The translations under genes were made by a program, and so were the position numbers. Of a stretch of 64,000 nt of DNA, positions 16,394 to 27,626 are shown in pieces. The notes below the pieces were generated by a model. That model made no database searches. It had not been told where the DNA came from and saw only the letters and a list, made by a program, of their open reading frames with translations. This stretch comes from Pedobacter sp. AK013 (lineage in GTDB: Bacteria; Bacteroidota; Bacteroidia; Sphingobacteriales; Sphingobacteriaceae), in contig NZ_JACHCQ010000034.1 in NCBI RefSeq assembly GCF_014205835.1, forward strand, positions 1-64,000, written 5' to 3'. Every line of letters starts with the position of its first letter. Within the stretch, counting starts at the first letter, position 1.

Positions 16394-17275
16394 ATGTTGC
16401 TAAAAAGTTTTATCACCTATTTAACTCACGAGAAGCGCTATTCTCCGTATACCGTTACTTCTTATCAAGCAGATTTGAATCAATTTGAGGAATTTGTTAA
16501 CAGATCGGAACTGGATCTTATTGAAGTAAAACATACCCATTTGCGCAGTTATCTGGTTGAGCTGATGGAGGAAAAGCTATCGGAACAGACCATTAATAGA
16601 AAACTTTCAGCTTTGCGGAGCTTTTATAAATTTTTGCACAGAACCGGAAAGATTGATCAAAATCCCACGGCTTTAATTAAAGCGCCAAAAATACCTAAAA
16701 GGCTGCCTGTTTTTGTTGATGCACAAAAGATGGATCATTTATTGGATTCGCAGCAATATTTCGATGAAAGTTTCCCTTCCGTTCGCGATCATTTGGTAAT
16801 CGAACTGCTTTTTGGAACGGGCATGCGTTTAACAGAGCTGCTGCAGCTAAAAGATAGTGATATCAATATTTATTCAGGAACGATAAAGGTATTGGGTAAA
16901 AGGAATAAAGAAAGAATTATTCCTGTAAATAAACAGCTTATCAATCAGGTAAATACCTATATTGACCTAAAAAAGTTGCAAAACTTTAATAACAATTTGC
17001 TTATCTTAATCGTTACCAATACAGGTGCAGCGGCATATCCAAAATTGATATACCGTATTGTTACCTCATACCTAAACCACGTATCAACCAATGAGAAGAA
17101 AAGTCCCCACGTGCTCCGGCACAGTTATGCAACAAGCCTGTTAAATGCAGGAGCAGATCTGAATGCAATTAAAGAACTTTTGGGCCATGCCAGTTTAGCA
17201 GCAACCCAGGTTTACACCCACAATTCGATCGAAAGATTAAAAACAATTTATAAACAAGCCCATCCAAAGGCGTAA
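16394..17275 (+). CDS. xerC: Tyrosine recombinase XerC
   Basis: A 293-residue tyrosine recombinase that resolves chromosome dimers at dif together with XerD. The N-terminal SAM-like DNA-binding domain covers about residues 1-90. The catalytic domain shows all the expected residues: Arg145 (GTGMRLTELL), Lys169 region (VLGKRNKE), His239 and Arg242 (SPHVLRHSYAT), His265 (LLGHASL) and the nucleophile Tyr274 (TQVYTH). No integron, phage or transposon features adjoin it, and the rpsU-xerC-hpf order is a known Bacteroidota arrangement, so this is the housekeeping enzyme. hpf follows after 14 bp. Confidence 0.88.
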   Translation: MLLKSFITYLTHEKRYSPYTVTSYQADLNQFEEFVNRSELDLIEVKHTHLRSYLVELMEEKLSEQTINRKLSALRSFYKFLHRTGKIDQNPTALIKAPKIPKRLPVFVDAQKMDHLLDSQQYFDESFPSVRDHLVIELLFGTGMRLTELLQLKDSDINIYSGTIKVLGKRNKERIIPVNKQLINQVNTYIDLKKLQNFNNNLLILIVTNTGAAAYPKLIYRIVTSYLNHVSTNEKKSPHVLRHSYATSLLNAGADLNAIKELLGHASLAATQVYTHNSIERLKTIYKQAHPKA

Positions 17276-17279
17276 AAAA

Positions 17280-17285
17280 AGGAGG
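17280..17285 (+). promoter_or_regulatory. Strong Shine-Dalgarno site of hpf
   Basis: AGGAGG, preceded by an A-run, lies 4 nt before the ATG at 17290. It is one of only three such sites noticed in front of genes in the window (with rpsU and the GDSL lipoprotein gene). Confidence 0.8.
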
Positions 17286-17289
17286 AAAA

Positions 17290-17637
17290 ATGAAAATCGG
17301 AGTTCAATCAATCCACTTCAGTGCAGACAGTAAGTTGTTAGATTTTATACAGAAAAAAGCAAATAAGCTAGATCAGTTTTTCGACCAGATCATCAGCGGA
17401 GAAGTGTATTTAAAGTTAGAGAACGTAGAGGACGAGGCCAATAAGATCAGTGAGATTAAACTCATTGTACCTGGAGGTACCCTCTTCGCTAAAGAACAAT
17501 GTAAATCATTTGAAGAAGCCACAGATCTGGCAATCGAATCATTAAGAAAGCAGATTACGAAACATAAAGATAAAACACGTGCAAAGTTAATTGAGGATAA
17601 AGCAATTTTAAGTGAGATTATAACGAAAGATTATTAG
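17290..17637 (+). CDS. hpf: Ribosome hibernation promoting factor, short form
   Basis: A 115-residue HPF/YfiA-type protein (MKIGVQSIHFSADSKLLDFI, KKANKLDQFFDQIISGEV, DLAIESLRKQITKHKDKTRA) with the beta-alpha-beta-beta-beta-alpha layout of the family. It binds the 30S mRNA/tRNA channel and idles ribosomes in stationary phase. The length fits the short form without a dimerisation domain. It probably shares a transcript with xerC and ends at the hairpin at 17667. Its strong SD stands out in this phylum and may link its translation to anti-SD accessibility. Confidence 0.9.
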   Translation: MKIGVQSIHFSADSKLLDFIQKKANKLDQFFDQIISGEVYLKLENVEDEANKISEIKLIVPGGTLFAKEQCKSFEEATDLAIESLRKQITKHKDKTRAKLIEDKAILSEIITKDY

Positions 17638-17666
17638 TAAAATCTCTCCAATATTACAATGTAGCG

Positions 17667-17700
17667 GAGCGGTACAATTTAATGTGCCGCTCTTTTTGTT
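17667..17700 (+). terminator. xerC-hpf terminator
   Basis: GAGCGGTACA (17667-17676) pairs with TGTGCCGCTC (17683-17692) with one wobble, followed by TTTTTG. Confidence 0.87.
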
Positions 17701-17712
17701 TTCCTTTGCTAT

Positions 17713-17812
17713 CGTCATCTCGAGCGGAGTGAAACGTAGCCGAGAGATCTATGTTGAGAATACTTTTTATTTAGATCTCTCTGTTTCGCTGCGTTTCAGT
17801 CTAGATGACGAC
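17713..17812. repeat. Dispersed repeat family B (CGTCATCTCGA), copy 1
   Basis: Left arm 17713-17751 begins CGTCATCTCGAGCGGAGTG and ends GAGAGATCTA; right arm 17771-17812 begins TTAGATCTCTC and ends CTAGATGACGAC. The arms are inverted copies with a few mismatches and a 19-nt AT-rich loop, giving a long hairpin. The same family is seen at 55828-55938. Confidence 0.75.
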
Positions 17813-18119
17813 ATTTCTTTATATCAGTTTCTTGAATAATTAAAGAAATCGGGCGCTATTTGAGCAAGTTTCTATAAACTAATTCTAATTTTCTGAACAA
17901 TTCTCTATAAAGAAAGCCTGCCTCGCTACTTAAATTTTAGCCTTATTGAAATTAATTCATTCGTTATTTGTTGTAATTACGCATTATAATCACGTTTAAG
18001 AGGATAATAGACAAAAAAAAGGAAAAAAAATATTCGATTTTAAGCGATTGATTATTAAGCTCCTTCAGGCATATAATGAACACTAACTAAAATAACTTCA
18101 TTATTTTTTTCAAATTTAT
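17813..18119. other. Gene-free AT-rich region before the tRNA promoter
   Basis: About 300 bases with no convincing frame, RNA family or terminator. It contains A-rich runs around 18013-18030. It may carry upstream activating sequence for the strongly expressed tRNA-tuf unit; nothing more can be supported. Confidence 0.5.
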
Positions 18120-18149
18120 TTTGAAGTGAAATATAAGTGTGTATATTTG
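18120..18149 (+). promoter_or_regulatory. Promoter of the tRNA-tuf cluster
   Basis: TTTG (18120-18123), an 18-bp spacer and TATATTTG (18142-18149) match the Bacteroidota sigma consensus TTTG-N19-TAnnTTTG almost perfectly. Transcription would begin about 120 bp before the first tRNA. Confidence 0.78.
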
Positions 18150-18277
18150 CATTCCCTTTCGGAAACGGTGTTAGGCCAAGAAGAAAAGGCTTGTTCTTTA
18201 AAAAGATAAAAGTTTTAAAAAAACACGTTAATAGTATGAAAAATGAAGATTTTTCGTATCATTGCACAAAATTTAAA

Positions 18278-18350
<73 letters not shown>

Positions 18351-18389
18351 CTTTTTATTTTAAAGTGTTAGCATTTTAAAGTAAAAGAT

Positions 18390-18472
18390 GGGGAGATTCC
18401 AGAGCGGCCAAATGGGACAGACTGTAACTCTGTTATCGCAAGATTTCGAAGGTTCGAATCCTTCTCTCCCCA
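18390..18472 (+). tRNA. tRNA-Tyr (anticodon GTA)
   Basis: 83 nt with the long variable arm of class II tRNAs. Acceptor GGGGAGA pairs with TCTCCCC; anticodon loop CTGTAAC gives GTA; T-arm GGTTCGAATCC. CCA not encoded. Confidence 0.95.
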
Positions 18473-18553
18473 CACTTTAAATGAATGACCAAATGTTTTA
18501 ATGATAGAATAATTCTCTCATTCTTTCATTCAATCAATCACTGGTTTTTAAAA

Positions 18554-18626
18554 GCGGAAGTAGCTCAGTTGGTAGAGCGATAGCCTTCCAAGCTATAGGT
18601 CGCGAGTTCGAACCTCGTCTTCCGCT
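18554..18626 (+). tRNA. tRNA-Gly (anticodon TCC)
   Basis: 73 nt. Acceptor GCGGAAG pairs with CTTCCGC; anticodon loop CTTCCAA gives TCC; T-arm GAGTTCGAACCTC. The next three bases happen to be CCA (18627-18629), which the other tRNAs of the cluster lack. Confidence 0.95.
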
Positions 18627-18710
18627 CCAATAAAAATTAGAAAGTGGGCAGTTATCGGTAACAGTTTTAACATAGTTAAAACTAAATAAGCTGGAACTGG
18701 AGACTAAAAA

Positions 18711-18782
<72 letters not shown>

Positions 18783-18902
18783 CAGGTATAATAAAGCTTT
18801 GTTAAATCTGTTTAATAAGCAGAGTAGGCAAGGTTTTTTGTGTTGAAATAACAATAAATAAAAAATAATAAAAAGTTAACCTACTAATTAGTTATAAATA
18901 AA

Positions 18903-20090
18903 ATGGCAAAAGAAAAATTTGACCGCAGTAAACCGCACTTAAACATCGGTACAATCGGTCACGTCGATCACGGTAAAACAACTTTAACAGCAGCTATTAC
19001 AAAAGTTTTGGCTGATGCTGGTTTAACTGAGGCACGTTCATTCGATTCAATTGACTCTGCTCCAGAGGAAAAAGAAAGAGGTATTACAATCAATACAGCT
19101 CACGTTGAGTATTCAACAGCTAACCGTCACTATGCACACGTTGACTGTCCAGGTCACGCGGATTACGTGAAAAACATGGTTACTGGTGCTGCTCAGATGG
19201 ACGGTGCAATTATCGTTGTTGCTGCTACTGATGGTCCAATGCCACAAACTCGCGAGCACATCCTATTAGCTCGTCAGGTTGGTGTACCTTCATTAGTTGT
19301 ATTCATGAATAAAGTGGATATGGTTGATGATCCTGAATTATTAGAATTAGTAGAAATGGAAGTTCGTGAATTATTATCATTCTATGAATTCCCAGGTGAT
19401 GATATTCCTGTAATCCAAGGTTCTGCATTAGGTGGATTAAACGGCGATCCTAAATGGGTTGGTAAAATCATGGAATTAATGGATGCTGTTGATAGCTATA
19501 TTCCAATTCCTCCACGTTTAACTGATCTTCCATTCTTAATGCCTGTTGAAGACGTATTCTCAATTACTGGTCGTGGTACTGTTGCCACTGGTCGTATTGA
19601 GCGTGGTGTAATCAACTCTGGAGATCCAGTTGAGATCTTAGGTATGGGTGCTGAGAACTTAAAATCTACAGTAACTGGTGTTGAGATGTTCCGTAAAATC
19701 TTAGATTACGGTGAAGCTGGTGATAACGTAGGTTTATTGTTACGTGGTATTGAGAAAACTGATATCCGTCGTGGTATGGTAATCTGTAAACCAGGTTCAG
19801 TAACTCCTCACACTGATTTCAAAGCTGAGATCTATGTATTATCAAAAGCAGAAGGTGGTCGTCACACTCCATTCTTCAACAAATACCGTCCTCAATTCTA
19901 TTTCCGTACTACAGACGTTACTGGTGAGATTTCACTAGCTGAAGGTACTGAGATGGTAATGCCAGGTGATAACGTTACAATCACTGTAAAGTTAATCAAC
20001 GCTATCGCAATGGAAAAAGGTCTACGTTTCGCTATCCGTGAAGGTGGTAGAACAGTAGGTGCTGGTCAGGTAACTGAAATTTTAAAATAA
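18903..20090 (+). CDS. tuf: Elongation factor Tu
   Basis: A 395-residue translational GTPase that brings aminoacyl-tRNA to the ribosome. P-loop GHVDHGKT at residues 19-26, then DCPGH and NKVD, followed by beta-barrel domains 2 and 3 ending in [15 protein letters not shown]. Full length. Codons are strongly biased (TTA Leu, CGT Arg, GGT Gly), as expected for a highly expressed gene. It lies behind four tRNAs and before tRNA-Trp-secE-nusG; with the upstream promoter this is probably one long transcription unit. No SD sequence precedes the start. Confidence 0.98.
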   Translation: MAKEKFDRSKPHLNIGTIGHVDHGKTTLTAAITKVLADAGLTEARSFDSIDSAPEEKERGITINTAHVEYSTANRHYAHVDCPGHADYVKNMVTGAAQMDGAIIVVAATDGPMPQTREHILLARQVGVPSLVVFMNKVDMVDDPELLELVEMEVRELLSFYEFPGDDIPVIQGSALGGLNGDPKWVGKIMELMDAVDSYIPIPPRLTDLPFLMPVEDVFSITGRGTVATGRIERGVINSGDPVEILGMGAENLKSTVTGVEMFRKILDYGEAGDNVGLLLRGIEKTDIRRGMVICKPGSVTPHTDFKAEIYVLSKAEGGRHTPFFNKYRPQFYFRTTDVTGEISLAEGTEMVMPGDNVTITVKLINAIAMEKGLRFAIREGGRTVGAGQVTEILK

Positions 20091-20131
20091 ATCTTAAATC
20101 CCGGTTTACCGGGGCTTAAGTAAAAATAAGA

Positions 20132-20169
20132 AAAGCAAAGTGTTTGAGTACGCTTAAACACTTCGCTTT
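20132..20169 (+). terminator. Hairpin between tuf and tRNA-Trp
   Basis: AAAGCAAAGTGTTTGAG pairs with CTTAAACACTTCGCTTT (mismatches at two points) around a TACG loop. It is followed by only a weak T-run, so it could be a leaky terminator or a processing site rather than a full stop. Confidence 0.55.
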
Positions 20170-20175
20170 CTAAAT

Positions 20176-20246
20176 ACGGGAATAGTTCAACGGTAGAATA
20201 GAGGTCTCCAAAACCTTTGATCAGGGTTCGAATCCTTGTTCCCGTG
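20176..20246 (+). tRNA. tRNA-Trp (anticodon CCA)
   Basis: 71 nt. Acceptor ACGGGAA pairs with TTCCCGT; D-arm AGTTCAACGGTAGAATA; anticodon loop CTCCAAA gives CCA; T-arm GGGTTCGAATCCT. Discriminator base G, as usual for tRNA-Trp. Confidence 0.95.
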
Positions 20247-20270
20247 CTAAACATAGTGATTGAGTGCAAG

Positions 20271-20326
20271 AATGAGTGAATGATTGAATTGAAAGCCTGG
20301 TTTTCAAACAATATCATTCACTCATT
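20271..20326. repeat. Perfect 14-bp inverted repeat upstream of secE
   Basis: AATGAGTGAATGAT (20271-20284) and ATCATTCACTCATT (20313-20326) are exact inverted copies, with additional TTGAA/TTCAA pairing inside. Direct CATT-type tetranucleotides continue to 20345. The hairpin separates tRNA-Trp from secE and may serve RNA processing. Confidence 0.65.
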
Positions 20327-20354
20327 TACTCATTCATTCATTCAATAATTTGAT

Positions 20355-20552
20355 ATGGCTAAAGTAGTTGAGTTTATAAAAGAATCGTACGATGAAATGA
20401 CCCAGAAGGTTACATGGCCTACATGGGGCGAACTGCAAAGTTCGGCAATTCTTGTATTAGTGGCTTCTTTAATTATTGCATTGGTTATTTTTGCAATGGA
20501 TAAAGGATCGACATTTGTGTTAGATACTTTTTATAAATCACTTTCTAATTAA
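20355..20552 (+). CDS. secE: Preprotein translocase subunit SecE
   Basis: A 65-residue membrane protein with the short amphipathic helix typical of SecE (FIKESYDEMTQKVTWPTWGE) and a single transmembrane helix (SSAILVLVASLIIALVIFAM). SecE clamps the SecY channel. The length is normal for the single-helix form. It lies 9 bp before nusG, the near-universal secE-nusG pair. Confidence 0.95.
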   Translation: MAKVVEFIKESYDEMTQKVTWPTWGELQSSAILVLVASLIIALVIFAMDKGSTFVLDTFYKSLSN

Positions 20553-20561
20553 TATTTACTA

Positions 20562-21101
20562 ATGAGCGATCTAAAGTGGTACGTTGTAAGGGCTGTTAGC
20601 GGTAAAGAAAAGAAAGTAAAGCAGTACATTGATGCTGAGATCAGCCGTTTAGGTTTCTCTCATTTGGTTCCGCAGGTTTTAATACCAATGGAAAAATATT
20701 ACCAAATGAAAGACGGTAAAAAAATTGCCAAAGAACGTAACTTTTATCCAGGTTATGTTTTAATCGAAGCTACACTAGATGGAGAATTAGAGCATATCAT
20801 TAAAGGAATTAATAGTGTAATCGGTTTCCTAGGCGATAAAGCCGGTAATCCAATCCCAATGCGCCAGGCAGAAGTGAACCGTATTTTAGGTGTGGTTGAT
20901 GAGATGAGCGAGCAAGGCGAAACGATGAATGTTCCTTATTATGTTGGCGAAGGCATTAAAGTAATGGACGGACCTTTCAATGGTTTCTCAGGTATTATCG
21001 AAGAGGTAAACGAAGAGAAGAAAAAACTGAAAGTTATGGTTAAGATTTTTGGACGTAAAACACCATTGGAACTTAACTACATGCAAGTAGAAAAAGAATA
21101 A
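20562..21101 (+). CDS. nusG: Transcription termination/antitermination protein NusG
   Basis: A 179-residue NusG: N-terminal NGN domain (KWYVVRAVSGKEKKVKQYID, RNFYPGYVLIEA) and C-terminal KOW domain (GEGIKVMDGPFNGFSGIIEE). It binds RNA polymerase and couples it to ribosomes or Rho. The N-terminal helices are those of an ordinary NusG, not a specialised RfaH-type paralogue, and the secE-nusG-rplK context agrees. Confidence 0.96.
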   Translation: MSDLKWYVVRAVSGKEKKVKQYIDAEISRLGFSHLVPQVLIPMEKYYQMKDGKKIAKERNFYPGYVLIEATLDGELEHIIKGINSVIGFLGDKAGNPIPMRQAEVNRILGVVDEMSEQGETMNVPYYVGEGIKVMDGPFNGFSGIIEEVNEEKKKLKVMVKIFGRKTPLELNYMQVEKE

Positions 21102-21121
21102 GAAATTTTTCAAAATAAAAT

Positions 21122-21157
21122 AAAACCGCAAGAAGTAAATTCTGCGGTTTTTTCTTT
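21122..21157 (+). terminator. Terminator between nusG and rplK
   Basis: AAAACCGCA (21122-21130) pairs with TGCGGTTTT (21143-21151), followed by TTCTTTTT. It separates the tuf-nusG unit from the ribosomal protein-RNA polymerase unit. Confidence 0.85.
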
Positions 21158-21447
21158 TTAATGGTTTTTAAATTACTTACAAAAACGTAAGTTTTAAACG
21201 GTAAGAACAAAAGGAGTTATCATTATTTGAGATTGAAAGAACACATCTTCTATAATTGATAACCGGATAACACAAAGTATATTCTTAATATGTTATACAT
21301 TTAAAAATATATTTGCTGTATCTATTGCAGTAATGTAAGATTATCCATATCTTTGCAGTCCTTTAAGCTTTATAGGAGCTATAAGGAATTAAATGTTACA
21401 TGCTTCCAATATTTAACATTGAGTTTTAAATAAACAAAAAACACAAA
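21158..21447 (+). promoter_or_regulatory. rplK promoter and leader
   Basis: TTG (21325-21327) and TATCTTTG (21348-21355), 20 bp apart, form a good Bacteroidota promoter. The leader from about 21362 to the rplK start contains the hairpin CTTTATA-GGAGC-TATAAGG (21368-21386). A further inverted repeat, GTTATCA (21216-21222) with TGATAAC (21257-21263), lies upstream of the promoter. In many bacteria L1 represses the L11-L1 operon through a leader site; this hairpin is a candidate by position only. Confidence 0.6.
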
Positions 21448-21891
21448 ATGGCAAAAGAAGTCAGTGCAATGATCAAATTACAGATCAAAGGCGGAGCGGC
21501 AAATCCATCGCCACCAGTAGGACCTGCATTAGGTGCTAAAGGGGTGAATATCATGGAGTTTTGCAAACAGTACAACGCTCGTACCCAAGATAAAGCAGGT
21601 AAAGTATTGCCAGTTGTAATTACTGTTTATGCTGATAAGTCATTCGATTTCATCATCAAAACCCCTCCGGTAGCTATCCAGTTAAAAGATGCTACTAAAT
21701 TACAGAGTGGTTCTGCTGAGCCTAACCGTAAGAAAGTTGGGTCGGTGACCTGGGACCAGATTAAAGTTATTGCTGAGGATAAAATGCCTGATTTAAATGC
21801 ATTTACAATCGAATCAGCAATGAGTATGGTTGCTGGAACAGCACGCAGTATGGGAATCACCGTTTCTGGTGACGCACCCTGGAACAATTAA
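21448..21891 (+). CDS. rplK: Large ribosomal subunit protein uL11
   Basis: A 147-residue L11 with the conserved [20 protein letters not shown] start and C-terminal rRNA-binding part ([10 protein letters not shown]-like [14 protein letters not shown]). It binds the 23S GTPase-associated centre. Heads the conserved rplKAJL-rpoBC order. No SD in front of the ATG. Confidence 0.97.
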   Translation: MAKEVSAMIKLQIKGGAANPSPPVGPALGAKGVNIMEFCKQYNARTQDKAGKVLPVVITVYADKSFDFIIKTPPVAIQLKDATKLQSGSAEPNRKKVGSVTWDQIKVIAEDKMPDLNAFTIESAMSMVAGTARSMGITVSGDAPWNN

Positions 21892-21911
21892 TTAAAAAAC
21901 AGTTTACAACA

Positions 21912-22610
21912 GTGGCGAAATTAACTAAAAATCAAAAAAAGGCACATGCTAAAATAGAGGCTGGTAAAGCTTATACTTTGAAGGATGCTGCTGCTTTGGT
22001 AAAAGAAATCACTACTACTAAATTCGATGCTTCAGTTGATATTGATGTATCTTTAGGAGTAGATCCGCGTAAAGCCAATCAAATGGTGCGTGGTATTGCT
22101 ACTTTACCACACGGAACAGGTAAAACTGTACGTGTTTTAGCTTTAGTAACTCCTGATAAGGAAGAAGAAGCGAAAGCAGCTGGCGCAGACTTCGTAGGTT
22201 TAGACGAGTATGTAGCTAAAATTGAAGGTGGTTGGACCGATGTAGACATTATTATCACTACACCAGCTTGTATGGCTAAGGTAGGTAAATTGGGCCGTGT
22301 TTTAGGTCCAAGGAACTTAATGCCTAACCCAAAATCAGGTACAGTAACTAACGAAGTTGGTAAAGCTGTAACTGAGGTTAAAGCAGGTAAAATTGATTTT
22401 AAAGTAGACAAAACGGGTATCATACACGCCTCGATAGGAAAAGTATCATTCCCAGCAGATAAAATTTATGAGAATGCACTTGAGATTATTCAAGTAATTT
22501 CTAAATTAAAACCATCTGCTGCAAAAGGAACTTATTTTAAGAGCATTCACGTGTCTTCTACAATGAGTCCTGGGATTGCAATTGAAACAAAATCAGTAGC
22601 GGGGATCTAA
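21912..22610 (+). CDS. rplA: Large ribosomal subunit protein uL1
   Basis: A 232-residue L1 ([56 protein letters not shown]). It forms the L1 stalk near the ribosomal E site and is the autogenous repressor of its operon in many bacteria. The start is GTG at 21912, 20 bp after rplK. rplJ starts only 2 bp after its stop, implying translational coupling. Confidence 0.97.
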   Translation: MAKLTKNQKKAHAKIEAGKAYTLKDAAALVKEITTTKFDASVDIDVSLGVDPRKANQMVRGIATLPHGTGKTVRVLALVTPDKEEEAKAAGADFVGLDEYVAKIEGGWTDVDIIITTPACMAKVGKLGRVLGPRNLMPNPKSGTVTNEVGKAVTEVKAGKIDFKVDKTGIIHASIGKVSFPADKIYENALEIIQVISKLKPSAAKGTYFKSIHVSSTMSPGIAIETKSVAGI

Positions 22611-22612
22611 TC

Positions 22613-23134
22613 ATGAACAGAGAAGAAAAAAACGAAGTAGTTTTAGAACTACAAGGACAAATGCAAGAGTTTGGCAATTTTTATATTGCTGATACATCTA
22701 GCCTTTCTGTAGAGCAGATCAATAACATCCGCCGCAAATGTTTCGAAGGTGATATCGTAATGAAGGTTGCTAAAAACTCTTTAATCCGCAAAGCGATTGA
22801 AGGTTTAGATGGCGATGCTTCTGAGATATACGAAGCGCTTAAAGGTTCATCATCATTATTATTCTCAAAAACAGCAAACGCTCCGGCTAAGTTGATTAAA
22901 ACTTTGAGAAAAACTTCTGATAAACCTGTGCTTAAAGCAGCATATATAGATTCATCAGTATACGTTGGCGACGATCAATTGAATAACTTAGTAAGCTTAA
23001 AATCAAGAGAAGAGCTTATTGGCGATATCATTGGATTATTACAGTCACCAGCTAAAAATGTTCTATCTGCACTTCAATCAGGCGGTAGCAAAATTGCAGG
23101 AATTGTTAAAACTCTTCAAGAAAGAGAAGGTTAA
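22613..23134 (+). CDS. rplJ: Large ribosomal subunit protein uL10
   Basis: A 173-residue L10 (MNREEKNEVVLELQGQMQEF, FYIADTSSLSVEQINNIRRK, KVAKNSLIRKAIEG). It anchors bL12 dimers to the ribosomal stalk. It begins 2 bp after rplA and is followed by rplL. In many bacteria L10 represses rplJL from a leader, but here the rplA-rplJ gap is too short for a separate leader, so control must differ or act further upstream. Confidence 0.97.
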   Translation: MNREEKNEVVLELQGQMQEFGNFYIADTSSLSVEQINNIRRKCFEGDIVMKVAKNSLIRKAIEGLDGDASEIYEALKGSSSLLFSKTANAPAKLIKTLRKTSDKPVLKAAYIDSSVYVGDDQLNNLVSLKSREELIGDIIGLLQSPAKNVLSALQSGGSKIAGIVKTLQEREG

Positions 23135-23200
23135 CGAACACCTTAAGTTCGCAAATTAAACAAAATTATTACACACGTAAATTTTTAAAATCTTAATAAA

Positions 23201-23578
23201 ATGGCAGATTTAAAAGCGTTTGCTGAGCAATTAGTAAACTTAACAGTAAAAGAAGTTAATGAATTAGCTCAAATCTTAAAAGATGAGTATGGTATTGAGC
23301 CTGCAGCTGCTGCTGTAGTTGCTGGTCCTGCTGCTGGTGGTGATGCACCTGCTGCTGCTGCAGAAAAAACATCTTTTGATGTAATCTTAAAAGAAGCTGG
23401 TGGTCAGAAATTAGCAGTTGTAAAACTTGTTAAAGACTTAACTGGTTTAGGTTTGAAAGAAGCTAAAGACTTAGTAGACGGAGCACCAAAAGAATTAAAA
23501 GCTGGTGTTGCTAAAGACGAAGCAGAAGCTCTTAAAAAACAATTAGAAGAAGCTGGAGCAGTAGTTGAGATTAAGTAA
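23201..23578 (+). CDS. rplL: Large ribosomal subunit protein bL12
   Basis: A 125-residue L7/L12: N-terminal dimerisation helices ([20 protein letters not shown]), an Ala/Gly-rich hinge (about 34-55) and a C-terminal factor-binding domain ([39 protein letters not shown]). Present in several copies per ribosome. A hairpin follows before rpoB, as expected where subunit ratios must differ. Confidence 0.98.
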   Translation: MADLKAFAEQLVNLTVKEVNELAQILKDEYGIEPAAAAVVAGPAAGGDAPAAAAEKTSFDVILKEAGGQKLAVVKLVKDLTGLGLKEAKDLVDGAPKELKAGVAKDEAEALKKQLEEAGAVVEIK

Positions 23579-23608
23579 TCACTTAACTTAGCTAAGCTAA
23601 AAATGTAT

Positions 23609-23640
23609 TAGACACCGACTGAAAATGTCGGTGTCTTTAC
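23609..23640 (+). terminator. Attenuator-like hairpin between rplL and rpoB
   Basis: AGACACCGAC (23610-23619) pairs perfectly with GTCGGTGTCT (23627-23636), followed by only TTTA. The weak T-run suggests partial termination that lowers rpoBC relative to ribosomal protein mRNA. Confidence 0.7.
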
Positions 23641-23735
23641 CTGTTTATAAACATCTCATTTTGTTTGGTTAATGAGCCTGTTTAAAATCTGAACCAAACA
23701 AATAGTTTATTCTTAAACTAAAATCTTTTAGTCCA

Positions 23736-27539
<3,804 letters not shown>

Positions 27540-27561
27540 GTATTAAGTATTAAAGTATCAA

Positions 27562-27590
27562 GTATCAAGATGGATTTTCTGTCTTGATAC
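27562..27590. repeat. Intercistronic hairpin between rpoB and rpoC
   Basis: GTATCAAGA (27562-27570) pairs with TCTTGATAC (27582-27590); the flanks repeat AAGTATTAAGTATTAAAGTA and AAGTACTTG-like words. There is no T-run, so it is likelier an RNA stability or processing element than a terminator. Confidence 0.65.
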
Positions 27591-27626
27591 CCAATGCTAA
27601 GTACTTGCTACTAAAAACAAAAAGAT

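Noticed and set aside
16394-17275. Integrase of a mobile element
   Set aside because: Conserved rpsU-xerC-hpf context, no attachment sites or cargo; housekeeping XerC is more likely.
20271-20345. CRISPR-like direct repeats
   Set aside because: The words are 4-8 bp, without regular spacers; better described as a hairpin with simple repeats.
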